Notes: a model not told the origin generated them from the letters alone. A DNA stretch of 35,893 nt from an uncultured Alphaproteobacteria bacterium (GCA_902595525.1 CACJQJ010000006.1:1-35893); one strand, 5' to 3'. Positions 24,342 through 33,247 are shown, numbered from the stretch's first letter. Translations and numbers: made by a program.

Positions 24342-24764
24342 TCAGACAAAAGATCCTATTGCACCAGCTATAGCTAGAATCAAGCCTAATCTAGACAGAG
24401 ATCCAGAATTTTTAATATATTTTTGATTGGGGGATAGGTTTTTTTTAGCTGATACATATAAATGCATATTTATAAATATGGCTGTTATTAGAATTAAGCT
24501 AGCTCCAAATAATTTCATATGAAAAGTCCAACCTAAATTTAATGAGCCGTATATTACCAATAACAAAATAATTCCAGTAACCCACATTGTGATGATAGCT
24601 AATAAAGATAAAAATGCTAAAACCTTAAAACCTTTAGCCAAATGAGGCTCAGGCACTTTACCTTCTTTTTTATATATAGATTGTATAATAGCACTACCAA
24701 TACCTCCTCCTCCAGCAATAAACAGAGATATAAGATGAAGAAACTTACAAATGTAAATAATCAT
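24342..24764 (-). CDS. Four-helix membrane protein, unknown function
   Basis: 140 residues with four hydrophobic helices at about 4-28, 46-71, 82-103 and 122-140. The layout (FLHLISLFIAGGGG in helix 1, a conserved-looking WTFHMKLFGASLIL helix 3) is reminiscent of CopD/DUF2269-like small membrane proteins with a histidine in helix 1, but I cannot assign a family. It lies upstream of, and on the same strand as, the desaturase gene (40 bases), and is divergent from carnitine dehydrogenase with 50 bases between. Confidence 0.65.
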   Translation of the reverse strand: MIIYICKFLHLISLFIAGGGGIGSAIIQSIYKKEGKVPEPHLAKGFKVLAFLSLLAIITMWVTGIILLLVIYGSLNLGWTFHMKLFGASLILITAIFINMHLYVSAKKNLSPNQKYIKNSGSLSRLGLILAIAGAIGSFV

Positions 24765-24814
24765 ACAAAAAAAATATCATAATTTAATATTTATGAGTTA
24801 ATATATTTTAAAAG

Positions 24815-25786
24815 TTGATTAAAAAAAAGATTGTCACAATAGTTGGTGCTGGCGTCATTGGCGCTGGATGGGCTGCTAGAATGCTAGCATGTGGTCTAAT
24901 TGTTAATGCTTATGACCCAAGTGTTAAGGCAAGAAAGCAACTATTATTAAACACTAAAACAGCTTTAAAGAGCCTTCAAAGATTAGGTTTAAATAAAAAT
25001 ACAAAACTTTGTAATTTGAAAATTTATTCTGATCTCAGAGGGTCTCTTCATTCAACCACCTTTGTCCAAGAAAATGCTCCAGAGAATGAAAAGTTAAAGA
25101 AGAAACTTCTCAAAGATATAGATAAATTATTACCAAAAAATATAATCATTGCGTCAAGTTCATCAGGACTTTTACCTACAAGAATTCAATCTTTATGTAA
25201 TTATCCAGAAAGAGTTTGTATAGGACATCCATTTAACCCTGTATATTTATTACCTCTTGTTGAGTTGGTATCAGGAAAACAAACAAAGAAAAACACAATA
25301 ACTAGAGCTAAGAAGTTTTACGAAGAAATAGGAATGAAGCCTTTGATTGTAAAAAAAGAAATTGAGGGCTATATATCTGATCGCTTACAGGAGGCTCTTT
25401 GGAGGGAGGCTCTTCACATAATTAAAGATGGCATAGCTTCAACTCAAGATGTTGACGATGCAATTGTTTATGGACCAGGATTAAGATGGTCTTTTATGGG
25501 TGTTTGTCTAACTTTTCATTTGGCAGGAGGGCAAACTGGTATGAAACACATGTTAGAGCAGTTCGGACCTGCTCTTAAGTTACCTTGGACTAAACTAAAG
25601 GCTCCAAAACTAGATGCAAAACTAAAAAAATTAATGATTTCAGGAACAAAAAAACAGGCAGGAAAATATAGTATTAAAGATCTAGAAGTGCAAAGAGATA
25701 TTTTTTTGATTGAAATCATGAAAACTTTGAATAAATATCAAAGAAATAATTTTCCTAATTGGAATAAAAAATTTAATAAATTTTAA
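24815..25786 (+). CDS. lcdH: L-carnitine 3-dehydrogenase
   Basis: 323 residues of the 3-hydroxyacyl-CoA dehydrogenase family. NAD loop GAGVIGAGWAARML (11-24), VQENAPEN (family: substrate-side motif), SSSSGLLPTR, catalytic histidine in GHPFNPVYLLPLVE, and the C-terminal HLAGGQTGMKHMLEQFGPAL typical of carnitine dehydrogenases. It oxidises L-carnitine to 3-dehydrocarnitine. The start is TTG 24815; no ATG or GTG is in a suitable place, and the Rossmann strand begins immediately after. One base separates its stop from the next ATG, so it is in one operon with the gamma-butyrobetaine hydroxylase. The usual next enzymes (3-dehydrocarnitine cleavage enzyme and betainyl-CoA thioesterase) are not in the window. 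Confidence 0.9.
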   Translation: MIKKKIVTIVGAGVIGAGWAARMLACGLIVNAYDPSVKARKQLLLNTKTALKSLQRLGLNKNTKLCNLKIYSDLRGSLHSTTFVQENAPENEKLKKKLLKDIDKLLPKNIIIASSSSGLLPTRIQSLCNYPERVCIGHPFNPVYLLPLVELVSGKQTKKNTITRAKKFYEEIGMKPLIVKKEIEGYISDRLQEALWREALHIIKDGIASTQDVDDAIVYGPGLRWSFMGVCLTFHLAGGQTGMKHMLEQFGPALKLPWTKLKAPKLDAKLKKLMISGTKKQAGKYSIKDLEVQRDIFLIEIMKTLNKYQRNNFPNWNKKFNKF

Positions 25787-25787
25787 T

Positions 25788-26930
25788 ATGAGCGAAAATC
25801 TATCAATTAAAACAATCGATAAAAATAAAAAGTCTATTTTAGTTGATTGGAGTGATGGTTTTAAAAGTAAATACAATTTCCTATGGTTGAGAGATAATTG
25901 TCCCTCTGAAGTACATCCAACAGCTCGTGAGAGAACTTTTAATCTGCTTACTGTATCTGAAGATATTCATCCTAAAAATTACTCTCTAAATAGTGAAGGT
26001 AATCTTGAGATTGAATGGAGTGAGGGAGGGCATAAAAGTGTTTATGAGAAAGATTGGTTGAGACATAATTGTTATTCTTTAAAACACACACGAGAGTACG
26101 TTTCACCATATAAGATTTGGGATAAATCCATGCAAGATACGTTTTCAGATATTCAAATAGATTACAGCGAAATAATTAGTGGTGATGACGGTTTAAAAAA
26201 GTGGTTACAGCAGCTACATTATTTTGGTATTTCAATTGTTAAAAACGCTCCAACAGATGTAAATTCTGGTTTTGATATCCTTAAAAACATAAGTCACACT
26301 CGAGAAACTTTTTTCAAAACACCATTCGAAGTTATTGATATACCTAATCCTAACAATTCAGCTTATACTGCAGCAGGTTTAAGAAATCATATTGATTTAC
26401 CATATTATGAGATAGCTCCTGGATACCAGTTCCTACATTGCTTGATAAATAATGCTACCGGGGGTGAGTCAGTAGCTTTAGATGGTTTTAAGGTAATTGA
26501 TTATTTAAAAAATAATTACCCAAGTGACTATGAAGTATTACTTAATACCTCTGTAAAATTTGTAAATAGGGACTACACAACTAATACAATTAGAGTTATG
26601 CATAAACCCATAATTACTCTCGATCACAACAATGATTATAATGATATTAGGTTCAGTGTTGCCTACATGGGAGTAATGGACTGCCATCCTGATAAAATGG
26701 ATCAATTTTACTCTGCATACAGAAATCTATTTAGCCTTCTACATGATGAGAGGTTTGAAATAAATTTTCGTATGCAAGCCGGAGATATTTTTAGCTTTAA
26801 TAACCGTAGAGTTTTACATGGTAGAAAAGAGTATGATGCCAATTCTGGAGAAAGACATCTCCAAGGATACTATATGGACAGAGATGAAATCGTAGGTCGT
26901 TTAAATTTTATTGAAAATATTAACCCTTGA
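25788..26930 (+). CDS. Gamma-butyrobetaine hydroxylase-like 2-oxoglutarate dioxygenase
   Basis: 380 residues. A DUF971-type N-terminal domain (NFLWLRDNCPSEVHP, Cys38 and His43) precedes a TauD/BBOX double-stranded beta-helix with iron ligands His201 and Asp203 (NHIDLPYYE) and His344 (RRVLHGRKEYD). It would make L-carnitine from gamma-butyrobetaine using 2-oxoglutarate and oxygen. The N-terminal zinc site known from human BBOX (three Cys and one His) is only partly kept: the CPC motif reads CPS. Together with the preceding carnitine dehydrogenase it forms a gamma-butyrobetaine to 3-dehydrocarnitine route, which supports the substrate call over trimethyllysine dioxygenase. Confidence 0.85.
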   Translation: MSENLSIKTIDKNKKSILVDWSDGFKSKYNFLWLRDNCPSEVHPTARERTFNLLTVSEDIHPKNYSLNSEGNLEIEWSEGGHKSVYEKDWLRHNCYSLKHTREYVSPYKIWDKSMQDTFSDIQIDYSEIISGDDGLKKWLQQLHYFGISIVKNAPTDVNSGFDILKNISHTRETFFKTPFEVIDIPNPNNSAYTAAGLRNHIDLPYYEIAPGYQFLHCLINNATGGESVALDGFKVIDYLKNNYPSDYEVLLNTSVKFVNRDYTTNTIRVMHKPIITLDHNNDYNDIRFSVAYMGVMDCHPDKMDQFYSAYRNLFSLLHDERFEINFRMQAGDIFSFNNRRVLHGRKEYDANSGERHLQGYYMDRDEIVGRLNFIENINP

Positions 26931-26942
26931 TAATTAGGGTTA
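26921..26942 (+). terminator. Weak stem-loop at the end of the carnitine operon
   Basis: TAACCCT (26921-26927) pairs with AGGGTTA (26936-26942) across an 8-base loop, spanning the stop codon of the hydroxylase gene. It is not followed by a T run (next bases GTTCATT), so it is not a classical intrinsic terminator; it may protect the mRNA 3' end. Confidence 0.35.
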
Positions 26943-27186
26943 GTTCATTATTAAGTAGAATTGTTAGATACTACTTTGGTGGCTTCATCTTTTTAACCTC
27001 CATCCTTAAACCTATCCTCTAGGTGATTCTATTTTATCAAATTAATTAATTTTTGTATTTTTATTTTAAAAAAAAATGTTGGTAATTACTCAATTACTTA
27101 TTTTCATTAAATTGTTCAGATTACTAAATCTGAGGCGATTATGATCTTTGAAAAACAATTAATTTTGTTATAAATCAAACTTTATC
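26931..27186. other. Largest intergenic gap, contents
   Basis: 256 bases between the carnitine operon and the PCMT-like gene. From left to right I see: the stem-loop just described; a second stem AAGTAG/CTACTT (26953-26958 with 26971-26976); on the minus strand a purine-rich patch with GGAGG (27001-26997) 8 bases before an ATG (26988) that opens a 5-codon ORF MKPPK (26971-26988), with an in-frame ATG also at 27003; an AT-only stretch 27030-27080; and an inverted repeat at 27116-27133 with TATGAT at 27140-27145. TTGAAA (27148) and TATAAA (27169) are 15 bases apart just before the PCMT-like start and could be a suboptimal promoter. No tRNA or known RNA family is recognised. Confidence 0.5.
27116..27133. 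repeat. Inverted repeat, possible operator
   Basis: TCAGATT-ACTA-AATCTGA, a perfect 7-bp inverted repeat with a 4-base centre. It lies 53 bases before the PCMT-like ATG and covers the -35 region of a TATGAT -10-like box (27140-27145). It could be a repressor site or a small hairpin in a leader; nothing decides between these. Confidence 0.4.
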
Positions 27187-27849
27187 ATGAATTTTGAACA
27201 AGCAAGAACAAATATGGTTCTTAATCAATTAAGAGCTAATCGTATTAAAAACTCATCTTTAATTGAAAAAATTGAATTATTTCCAAGAGAAAATTTGTAT
27301 CCAAAACCTTATAAACATTTAGCTTACTCTGATAAAATTATATTTTTAGACGATGGTCGCTTTATTCTACCACCTTTAACATCATTTCATTTATTACAAG
27401 CTTTGGGAGAGATTGATGATGAGAGTATTTTAGAAATTGGTTCTGGATTTGGTACATCAACATCTATAATTAATAAATTTTCCTCTAATATTGACTGTAT
27501 AGAGTCTTCTTCGCAAATGACTGAAGTTTTCAAAGATAGTATTAAAGAAGGTTTGTTCAATGCCTCTTTATTAGATTTAACAATAGAGGAATTTTTCAAT
27601 AACAATAAGCCAAATATTAAAAAATACCAAAAGATTATTATTAATGGTTCACTTGATGAAGAGCCCATAAATATAATTAAAAATGCATCAGATAATGCAG
27701 AAATAGTTTGTATAATTGATAACCAAGATTTTAAACATAAAATTGTTAAGTATATAAAAGTAGGAGGCAAATCGAATAAGTTTGTTATAGATGAAGCTTC
27801 TTCTTCTTATATTTATAAATATGTTCAATCTGAACCATTTGTTTTTTAG
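27187..27849 (+). CDS. Protein-L-isoaspartate O-methyltransferase family protein
   Basis: 220 residues. The N-terminal start NFEQARTNMVLNQLRANRI is typical of the alphaproteobacterial PCMT-like proteins encoded before valS, then FPRENLYP and the SAM motif ILEIGSGFGTST (about 80-91). The family repairs isoaspartate in damaged proteins. This short subfamily lacks a clear match to the substrate loop of E. coli Pcm as far as I can tell, so activity is unproven. Its stop is 3 bases before the valS ATG, which suggests one operon. Confidence 0.82.
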   Translation: MNFEQARTNMVLNQLRANRIKNSSLIEKIELFPRENLYPKPYKHLAYSDKIIFLDDGRFILPPLTSFHLLQALGEIDDESILEIGSGFGTSTSIINKFSSNIDCIESSSQMTEVFKDSIKEGLFNASLLDLTIEEFFNNNKPNIKKYQKIIINGSLDEEPINIIKNASDNAEIVCIIDNQDFKHKIVKYIKVGGKSNKFVIDEASSSYIYKYVQSEPFVF

Positions 27850-27852
27850 TAA

Positions 27853-30450
27853 ATGGATGAATTTCAAAATAAAAAAGAATATGAAAATGAAATTTATCAG
27901 CTTTGGTTAGATAAAGAATGTTTTAAACCTAAATACAATTTTGATAAAAACTTTTCTATTTGTATACCTCCCCCAAATGTAACAGGGTCTCTGCATATGG
28001 GGCATGCACTTAATAATACTATTCAGGATATTTTAACAAGATATCACCGTATGAATGGCTTTAATACTCTTTGGCAACCTGGAACAGACCATGCAGGCAT
28101 AGCGACACAAATGGTTGTAGAAAGAAACTTAGCTGAGAAAAATATTTATCGTAAAGATCTCACAAGAGAAGAGTTCATTGAAAAAATATGGGAGTGGAAA
28201 GAATACTCGGGTTCCACAATCATAAATCAATTAAAAAGGCTAGGTAGTTCATGTGATTGGTCAAGGGAAAGATTTACGATGGATGATGGATTGTCATCTG
28301 CAGTTAGAAAGGTCTTTGTTAAATTATATACAGAGGGGTTGATATATAAAGATCAAGCTCTTGTGAATTGGGATACCAAATTTAAAACAGCTATTTCTGA
28401 TTTAGAGGTTGTTCTTACTGATGTAAGCACCCAAATTTATTATATAAGATATCCTAGCTCAGATTCTGAGAGTATAACTGTAGCAACAGTCAGGCCAGAA
28501 ACAATTTTTGGTGATGTTGCCATAGCAGTTAACCCCAATGACAGTAGATACAATTCATTAAAAAAAGAAACTTTTACTATTCCTTTAACATCAAGATCTA
28601 TTCCACTTATATTTGATGAATATTCTGATCCCGAAATGGGAAGTGGCGCAGTTAAAATTACTCCAGCACATGATTTTAACGATTTTGAAATCGGTAAAAG
28701 GCACAACTTAGAATTATTAAATATTCTAAACGAGGATGGATCATTGAACGAAAATTGTCCAAAAGAATTTCAGGGTTTAGATCGATTTGAGGCAAGAAAA
28801 AAAGTTGTTCACTTACTAAAAGAAAAAGGTTTTTTAGAAAAAATTGAAGATTATAAAACTACAATACCATATGGTGATCGCTCGAACACTGTTGTCGAAC
28901 CTTTTTTAACTCATCAGTGGTTTTGTAATGCTGAAGAATTAGCAAAACAGGCAATGAAAGTTGTAAAAGACGGTGATACAAAATTTTTTCCCTCAAATTG
29001 GGAGAAAACATACTTTCAATGGATGGAGAATATAAGACCATGGTGTATTTCTCGACAAATATGGTGGGGGCATCAAATTCCAGTTTGGTATGGTCCTGAT
29101 GGAAAAGAATTTTGTGCAGAAACTGAAGAAGAAGCAAAAAATTTAGCTGTAGACTTTTATAAAGCAGATAAAATAATTTTAAAAAGAGATCAAGACGTCT
29201 TAGACACCTGGTTCTCCTCAGCTCTTTGGCCTTTCTCTACATTGGGATGGCCAAATAAAGAACAAACATTAGATACATTTTACCCTAATTCTGTACTAGT
29301 TACGGGTTTTGATATCATCTTTTTCTGGGTTGCCCGCATGATGATGATGGGTAATAAATTTATGTCAGAAACACCTTTTAAAACTGTTTATGTTCATGCT
29401 CTTGTTCGTGATGAAAAAGGTCAAAAAATGTCAAAATCAAAAGGTAATGTCATAGACCCTTTAGAAATAATTGACAAGTATGGTGCAGATACACTTCGCT
29501 TTACTCTAACATCATTAAATACACCTGGAAGGGATGTAAGGTTAAGTGAGCAACGCATAGCTGGTTATAGAAACTTCGTTACTAAAATCACCAATGCCTA
29601 CAAGTTTGCTGAATTTAAAGGGATTTATCCATTTACGGATAATGGCAAAGTTAATCCTAACCATATTTTTAATATCTGGATTATAAATGAGTTTCAAGAG
29701 TTATATAAAAAAGTTCAAGAAAATTATGAGAAATACTATTTTCATGAAGTAGCTAATCAACTATATCATTTTACATGGCATACTTTTTGTGACTGGTATA
29801 TTGAACTTTCTAAAAATCTTTTAGACGACAATCAATTTAGAGATGAAACCAAACAAACTTTTCATTTAGTATTTAATTCTTTACTGCAACTTTTACATCC
29901 AGTAATTCCTTTTATCACTGAAAAATTGTGGGGTAAAAATAATAAAGATATCTTGATGAGTCATCAGTGGGACTATATTGATCAAAAAACTGAGAGTGAA
30001 CATGTATCTAAAACAAAGTTATTTATTGATTTTATAGAGGAATACAGGTCAATAGAAAAACTTTTTGAAATCAAAAAAGAAGATACTGTAGAAATTTTTT
30101 CTAAAAACCAATTAATTCAAACAATTTTAGAAGACAATAAAAAAACATTTGAATTTTTAACAAGAAAAAAACTTTCATCATCCCATAAAGACAATAGTGT
30201 TACTTTACCTTTTAAAGAGTTTGATTTCGAAATTTCTACTAGTCAAATTGATAAATCTAAAATCAAACAAAAACTTCAAGAAAATAAAAGCTCTTTGGAA
30301 AAAGAAAAAAATACAATTGATAAAAATTTATCAAATGAAAATTTTGTATCAAAAGCACCAAAAGATCTCATTGATCAAAATAAAGAAAGACAAAGTTCAA
30401 TTAATATGGAATTGTCTAAAATTGATAGTATATTAACTAATATTCAATAA
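27853..30450 (+). CDS. valS: Valyl-tRNA synthetase
   Basis: 865 residues, class I synthetase charging tRNA-Val. The HIGH motif is HMGH (48-51) in PPNVTGSLHMGHALNNT, the editing domain has TVRPETIFGDVAIAV, KMSKS is at 525-529 (GQKMSKSKGNVIDP), and PDGKEF/TWFSSALWPFSTLGWP lie in between. The anticodon domain follows and the last ~70 residues form the Lys/Glu-rich coiled coil typical of ValS (KIKQKLQENKSSLEKEKN region). It is slightly shorter than E. coli ValS (951). Its TAA overlaps the ilvD ATG (TAATG). Confidence 0.98.
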   Translation: MDEFQNKKEYENEIYQLWLDKECFKPKYNFDKNFSICIPPPNVTGSLHMGHALNNTIQDILTRYHRMNGFNTLWQPGTDHAGIATQMVVERNLAEKNIYRKDLTREEFIEKIWEWKEYSGSTIINQLKRLGSSCDWSRERFTMDDGLSSAVRKVFVKLYTEGLIYKDQALVNWDTKFKTAISDLEVVLTDVSTQIYYIRYPSSDSESITVATVRPETIFGDVAIAVNPNDSRYNSLKKETFTIPLTSRSIPLIFDEYSDPEMGSGAVKITPAHDFNDFEIGKRHNLELLNILNEDGSLNENCPKEFQGLDRFEARKKVVHLLKEKGFLEKIEDYKTTIPYGDRSNTVVEPFLTHQWFCNAEELAKQAMKVVKDGDTKFFPSNWEKTYFQWMENIRPWCISRQIWWGHQIPVWYGPDGKEFCAETEEEAKNLAVDFYKADKIILKRDQDVLDTWFSSALWPFSTLGWPNKEQTLDTFYPNSVLVTGFDIIFFWVARMMMMGNKFMSETPFKTVYVHALVRDEKGQKMSKSKGNVIDPLEIIDKYGADTLRFTLTSLNTPGRDVRLSEQRIAGYRNFVTKITNAYKFAEFKGIYPFTDNGKVNPNHIFNIWIINEFQELYKKVQENYEKYYFHEVANQLYHFTWHTFCDWYIELSKNLLDDNQFRDETKQTFHLVFNSLLQLLHPVIPFITEKLWGKNNKDILMSHQWDYIDQKTESEHVSKTKLFIDFIEEYRSIEKLFEIKKEDTVEIFSKNQLIQTILEDNKKTFEFLTRKKLSSSHKDNSVTLPFKEFDFEISTSQIDKSKIKQKLQENKSSLEKEKNTIDKNLSNENFVSKAPKDLIDQNKERQSSINMELSKIDSILTNIQ

Positions 30451-32162
30451 TGGTTGATAAAAGCAAATTACCAAGTAGACATGTTTCTGTAGGTCCTAAA
30501 AGTGCACCACATAGAGCTTTTTATTATGCTATGGGCATTACCGAAGAACAGATTAAACAACCTTTTGTCGGTGTAGTAACCACATGGAATGAGTCTGCCC
30601 CTTGCAATATTTCACTTTCTCGTCAAGCTCAATCAGCCAAAAAAGGTGTGTGGGATGCAAAAGGTACACCAAGAGAATTTACCACCATTACTGTTACTGA
30701 TGGTATAGCTATGGGTCATGAGGGAATGAAATCTTCTTTAACTAGCAGGGAGATTATAGCTGACTCAACTGAACTTTCTGTAAGAGGGCACTGTTATGAT
30801 GCCTTAGTTGGTTTAGCTGGGTGTGATAAATCTTTGCCAGGTTTAATGATGGCAATGCTAAGACTTAATGTGCCATCTGTATTTATGTACGGTGGATCTA
30901 TATTACCAGGTGTTTATAAGGATAAGGACGTAACAATAGTAGATGTTTTTGAAGCTGTTGGAAAACATTCAACAGGAAAGATTTCAGACCAAGAACTCCA
31001 TGACATTGAGTGTGTTGCCTGTCCATCTGCTGGATCCTGTGGCGGACAGTTTACTGCAAATACCATGGCATGCGTTTCAGAGACTATTGGTTTAGCTCTT
31101 CCAGGTTCTGCTATGACACCAGCTCCTTATGAAAGTAGAGATAAATATGCTTATGAAAGTGGTAAAGTAGTTATGGAATTAATTGAAAAAAACTTGAGAC
31201 CTAGGGATATTGTTACAAAACAATCACTAATAAATGCGGCTGTGGTTGTTTCAGCATCAGGTGGATCAACCAACGCTGGTTTACATCTACCTGCTATGGC
31301 TCATGAAGCTGGTATTGAATTTACTTTGGAAGATGTCTGTAATATTTTCCAATCAACACCTTATATAGGTAATTTAGCCCCGGGTGGGAAATATGTAGCT
31401 AAAGATTTATATGAAGTTGGTGGCGTTCCTGTTCTAATTAAAGCACTCATTGATGGCGGGTTGATTGATGGATCATGCATGACTGTTACTGGAAAAACTT
31501 TAGCTGAAAATGTAAAAGATGTTGAGTTACCAAAAAATCAAGATGTTGTTTATCCTGTCAGTAGCCCAATTACTAAAACAGGTGGTGTGGTAGGTTTGAA
31601 AGGTTCACTGGCTCCTGATGGTGCGATCGTAAAAATAGCTGGACTTAAAAAATTACAGTTCAAAGGAAATGCAATTTGCTTTGATAGAGAAGAACATGCT
31701 CTAGACGCTGTCTTAAATGGTAAAATTAAACCTGGTCATGTTGTGATTATAAGATACGAGGGTCCAAAAGGAGGGCCAGGTATGAGAGAAATGCTATCTA
31801 CCACTAGTGCCCTTTATGGACAAGATCTTGGCGAAGAGGTAGCTTTAATTACTGACGGAAGGTTCTCTGGAGGTACACGAGGTTTTTGTATCGGCCATGT
31901 AGGTCCAGAGGCTTATGATTGTGGACCTATAGCGTTAGTTGAAGATGGTGATGAAATAGAAATTGATGCAGAGAAAAATTTACTAAATTTGAATGTAGAC
32001 GAAAAAACGTTATCCGATAGAAAAACTAAATGGGTTAATAAAGAACCAGAGTTTATGTCAGGTACTTTATGGAAATACATGAAAACTGTTGGACCTGCAA
32101 ACCTAGGGGCAGTTACACACCCTGGTGGTAAATTAGAAAAAAAGACTTATTCAGATATTTAA
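30450..32162 (+). CDS. ilvD: Dihydroxy-acid dehydratase
   Basis: 570 residues. It dehydrates dihydroxy-isovalerate and dihydroxy-methylvalerate in valine, isoleucine and pantothenate synthesis. Fe-S cysteines lie in AGCDKSLPG and CPSAGSCGGQFTANTMACV; GLKGSLAPDGAIVKIAG and the closing TDGRFSGGTRGFCIGHVGPE are family hallmarks. The start is ATG 30450 within the valS stop; the protein begins with the typical KLPSRHVSVGPKSAPHRAF. Its stop region overlaps the convergent xthA gene by 12 bases. Confidence 0.98.
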   Translation: MVDKSKLPSRHVSVGPKSAPHRAFYYAMGITEEQIKQPFVGVVTTWNESAPCNISLSRQAQSAKKGVWDAKGTPREFTTITVTDGIAMGHEGMKSSLTSREIIADSTELSVRGHCYDALVGLAGCDKSLPGLMMAMLRLNVPSVFMYGGSILPGVYKDKDVTIVDVFEAVGKHSTGKISDQELHDIECVACPSAGSCGGQFTANTMACVSETIGLALPGSAMTPAPYESRDKYAYESGKVVMELIEKNLRPRDIVTKQSLINAAVVVSASGGSTNAGLHLPAMAHEAGIEFTLEDVCNIFQSTPYIGNLAPGGKYVAKDLYEVGGVPVLIKALIDGGLIDGSCMTVTGKTLAENVKDVELPKNQDVVYPVSSPITKTGGVVGLKGSLAPDGAIVKIAGLKKLQFKGNAICFDREEHALDAVLNGKIKPGHVVIIRYEGPKGGPGMREMLSTTSALYGQDLGEEVALITDGRFSGGTRGFCIGHVGPEAYDCGPIALVEDGDEIEIDAEKNLLNLNVDEKTLSDRKTKWVNKEPEFMSGTLWKYMKTVGPANLGAVTHPGGKLEKKTYSDI

Positions 32163-32918
32163 ATCTATAAGAATAGGGCAATGATCAGAGGGTCTATCCA
32201 TATCACGGTATTCCTTTAATACTTTTAGTTTCATTATTTTACTTTTCAAAAATGGAGATAAAAGAAAGAAGTCTATTCTTATTCCTTCCTCTTTTCCAAA
32301 TTTGTAAGTTTTATAATCAAAAAAAGTATAACTTTGTTTTTTTGGAGTAGTCTTGAACACATCAATTAGATCTAGATTTATTAATTTATAGAATTCTTTT
32401 CTGGATTGAGGTTGTGCCAGAGCATCATTTTTATATTTTTTAATATCATGAGCATCTTCATCATCTGGAATAACATTAAAATCTCCCATTAATAAAACTT
32501 CATATTCTTTTTTAAGTATTTCTATTTCTTTATAAAGTAATTTCATCCATTCAAGCTTATTTGTAAATTTGTCTGTATCTATAGGATTTCCATTAGGGAA
32601 ATAACAATTGAGGATTGCTAAATTTTTATCTTTTATAATAACTGTATTGTTTCTTGCTTGTGTCATATTTAACTTTTTTAAGGGATTTTCACTTAATACA
32701 ATCTCTCTATTATAAGAAACACTTACCCCATTATAACTTTTTTGAGTTTCAGCCACTGTTTTCAATGAAAATTGATTAAAAAAATTTTCTACGTATTCTT
32801 TATCTAATATCTTCAGTTCTTGTAAGCAAATTATATCTGGAGATTCTGTTTTTATTATTTTTTCTATAATTGGTTCTCGCGCTCTTAAAGAATTTACATT
32901 CCAACTAATAATTTTCAC
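32151..32918 (-). CDS. xthA: Exodeoxyribonuclease III
   Basis: 255 residues of the AP-endonuclease/exonuclease III family acting in base-excision repair. Asn7 in ISWNVNS, Glu34 in CLQELK, GDFNV and the closing RPSDHCPILIDL (Asp-His pair) give the metal-dependent active site. It follows erpA by 2 bases on the same strand, an order common in alphaproteobacteria (dgt and argS on the other side). It lacks the long loops of eukaryotic APE1. Confidence 0.95.
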   Translation of the reverse strand: MKIISWNVNSLRAREPIIEKIIKTESPDIICLQELKILDKEYVENFFNQFSLKTVAETQKSYNGVSVSYNREIVLSENPLKKLNMTQARNNTVIIKDKNLAILNCYFPNGNPIDTDKFTNKLEWMKLLYKEIEILKKEYEVLLMGDFNVIPDDEDAHDIKKYKNDALAQPQSRKEFYKLINLDLIDVFKTTPKKQSYTFFDYKTYKFGKEEGIRIDFFLLSPFLKSKIMKLKVLKEYRDMDRPSDHCPILIDLNI

Positions 32919-32920
32919 AA

Positions 32921-33247
32921 TTAAACGCTAAATGATGTGCCACAGCCACAAGAATTTTTAGCATTAGGATTTGAAATAGAGAAACTAGAGCCTATCAATT
33001 CATCTTTATAATCTAATTCAGACTCATTAATGAAAGTCATAGAATTTTTATCAATCAAAATTTGTAAATCTTTAAAATTAAATACATGATCTTTGCTTTT
33101 ATTAATTACATTTTCACTTTTAAACACGTACTGGAATCCAGAACATCCACCACCTTTGACTCTGATTCTAAAATATTTCATATTTTGATCTTTTAGAACT
33201 TCTTGAATTTTATTTATAGCTTTATCTGTTATATTAATACTTCCCAT
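32921..33247 (-). CDS. erpA: A-type iron-sulfur carrier (ErpA/HesB family)
   Basis: 108 residues. The three cluster-binding cysteines are Cys35 in KGGGCSGFQY, and Cys100 and Cys102 in the terminal SCGCGTSFSV. It carries Fe-S clusters to apoproteins. The exact type (ErpA, IscA, SufA) is not decided by sequence alone; the symbol follows the usual name next to dgt. Its ATG (complement of 33245-33247) directly touches the dgt ATG (33248) on the other strand, in a CATATG palindrome, so neither gene can have a separate upstream leader. Confidence 0.92.
   Translation of the reverse strand: MGSINITDKAINKIQEVLKDQNMKYFRIRVKGGGCSGFQYVFKSENVINKSKDHVFNFKDLQILIDKNSMTFINESELDYKDELIGSSFSISNPNAKNSCGCGTSFSV

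Noticed and set aside
27387..27770. 127-codon minus-strand ORF inside the PCMT-like gene.
   Set aside because: Hydrophobic antisense frame typical of AT-rich coding DNA; the plus-strand SAM motif is clear.
28440..29137. Two minus-strand ORFs inside valS.
   Set aside because: Antisense shadows of a well-kept synthetase.
33203..33247. Upstream extension of dgt by 15 codons.
   Set aside because: It would lie wholly within erpA on the other strand and adds no family sequence; ATG 33248 is the natural start.
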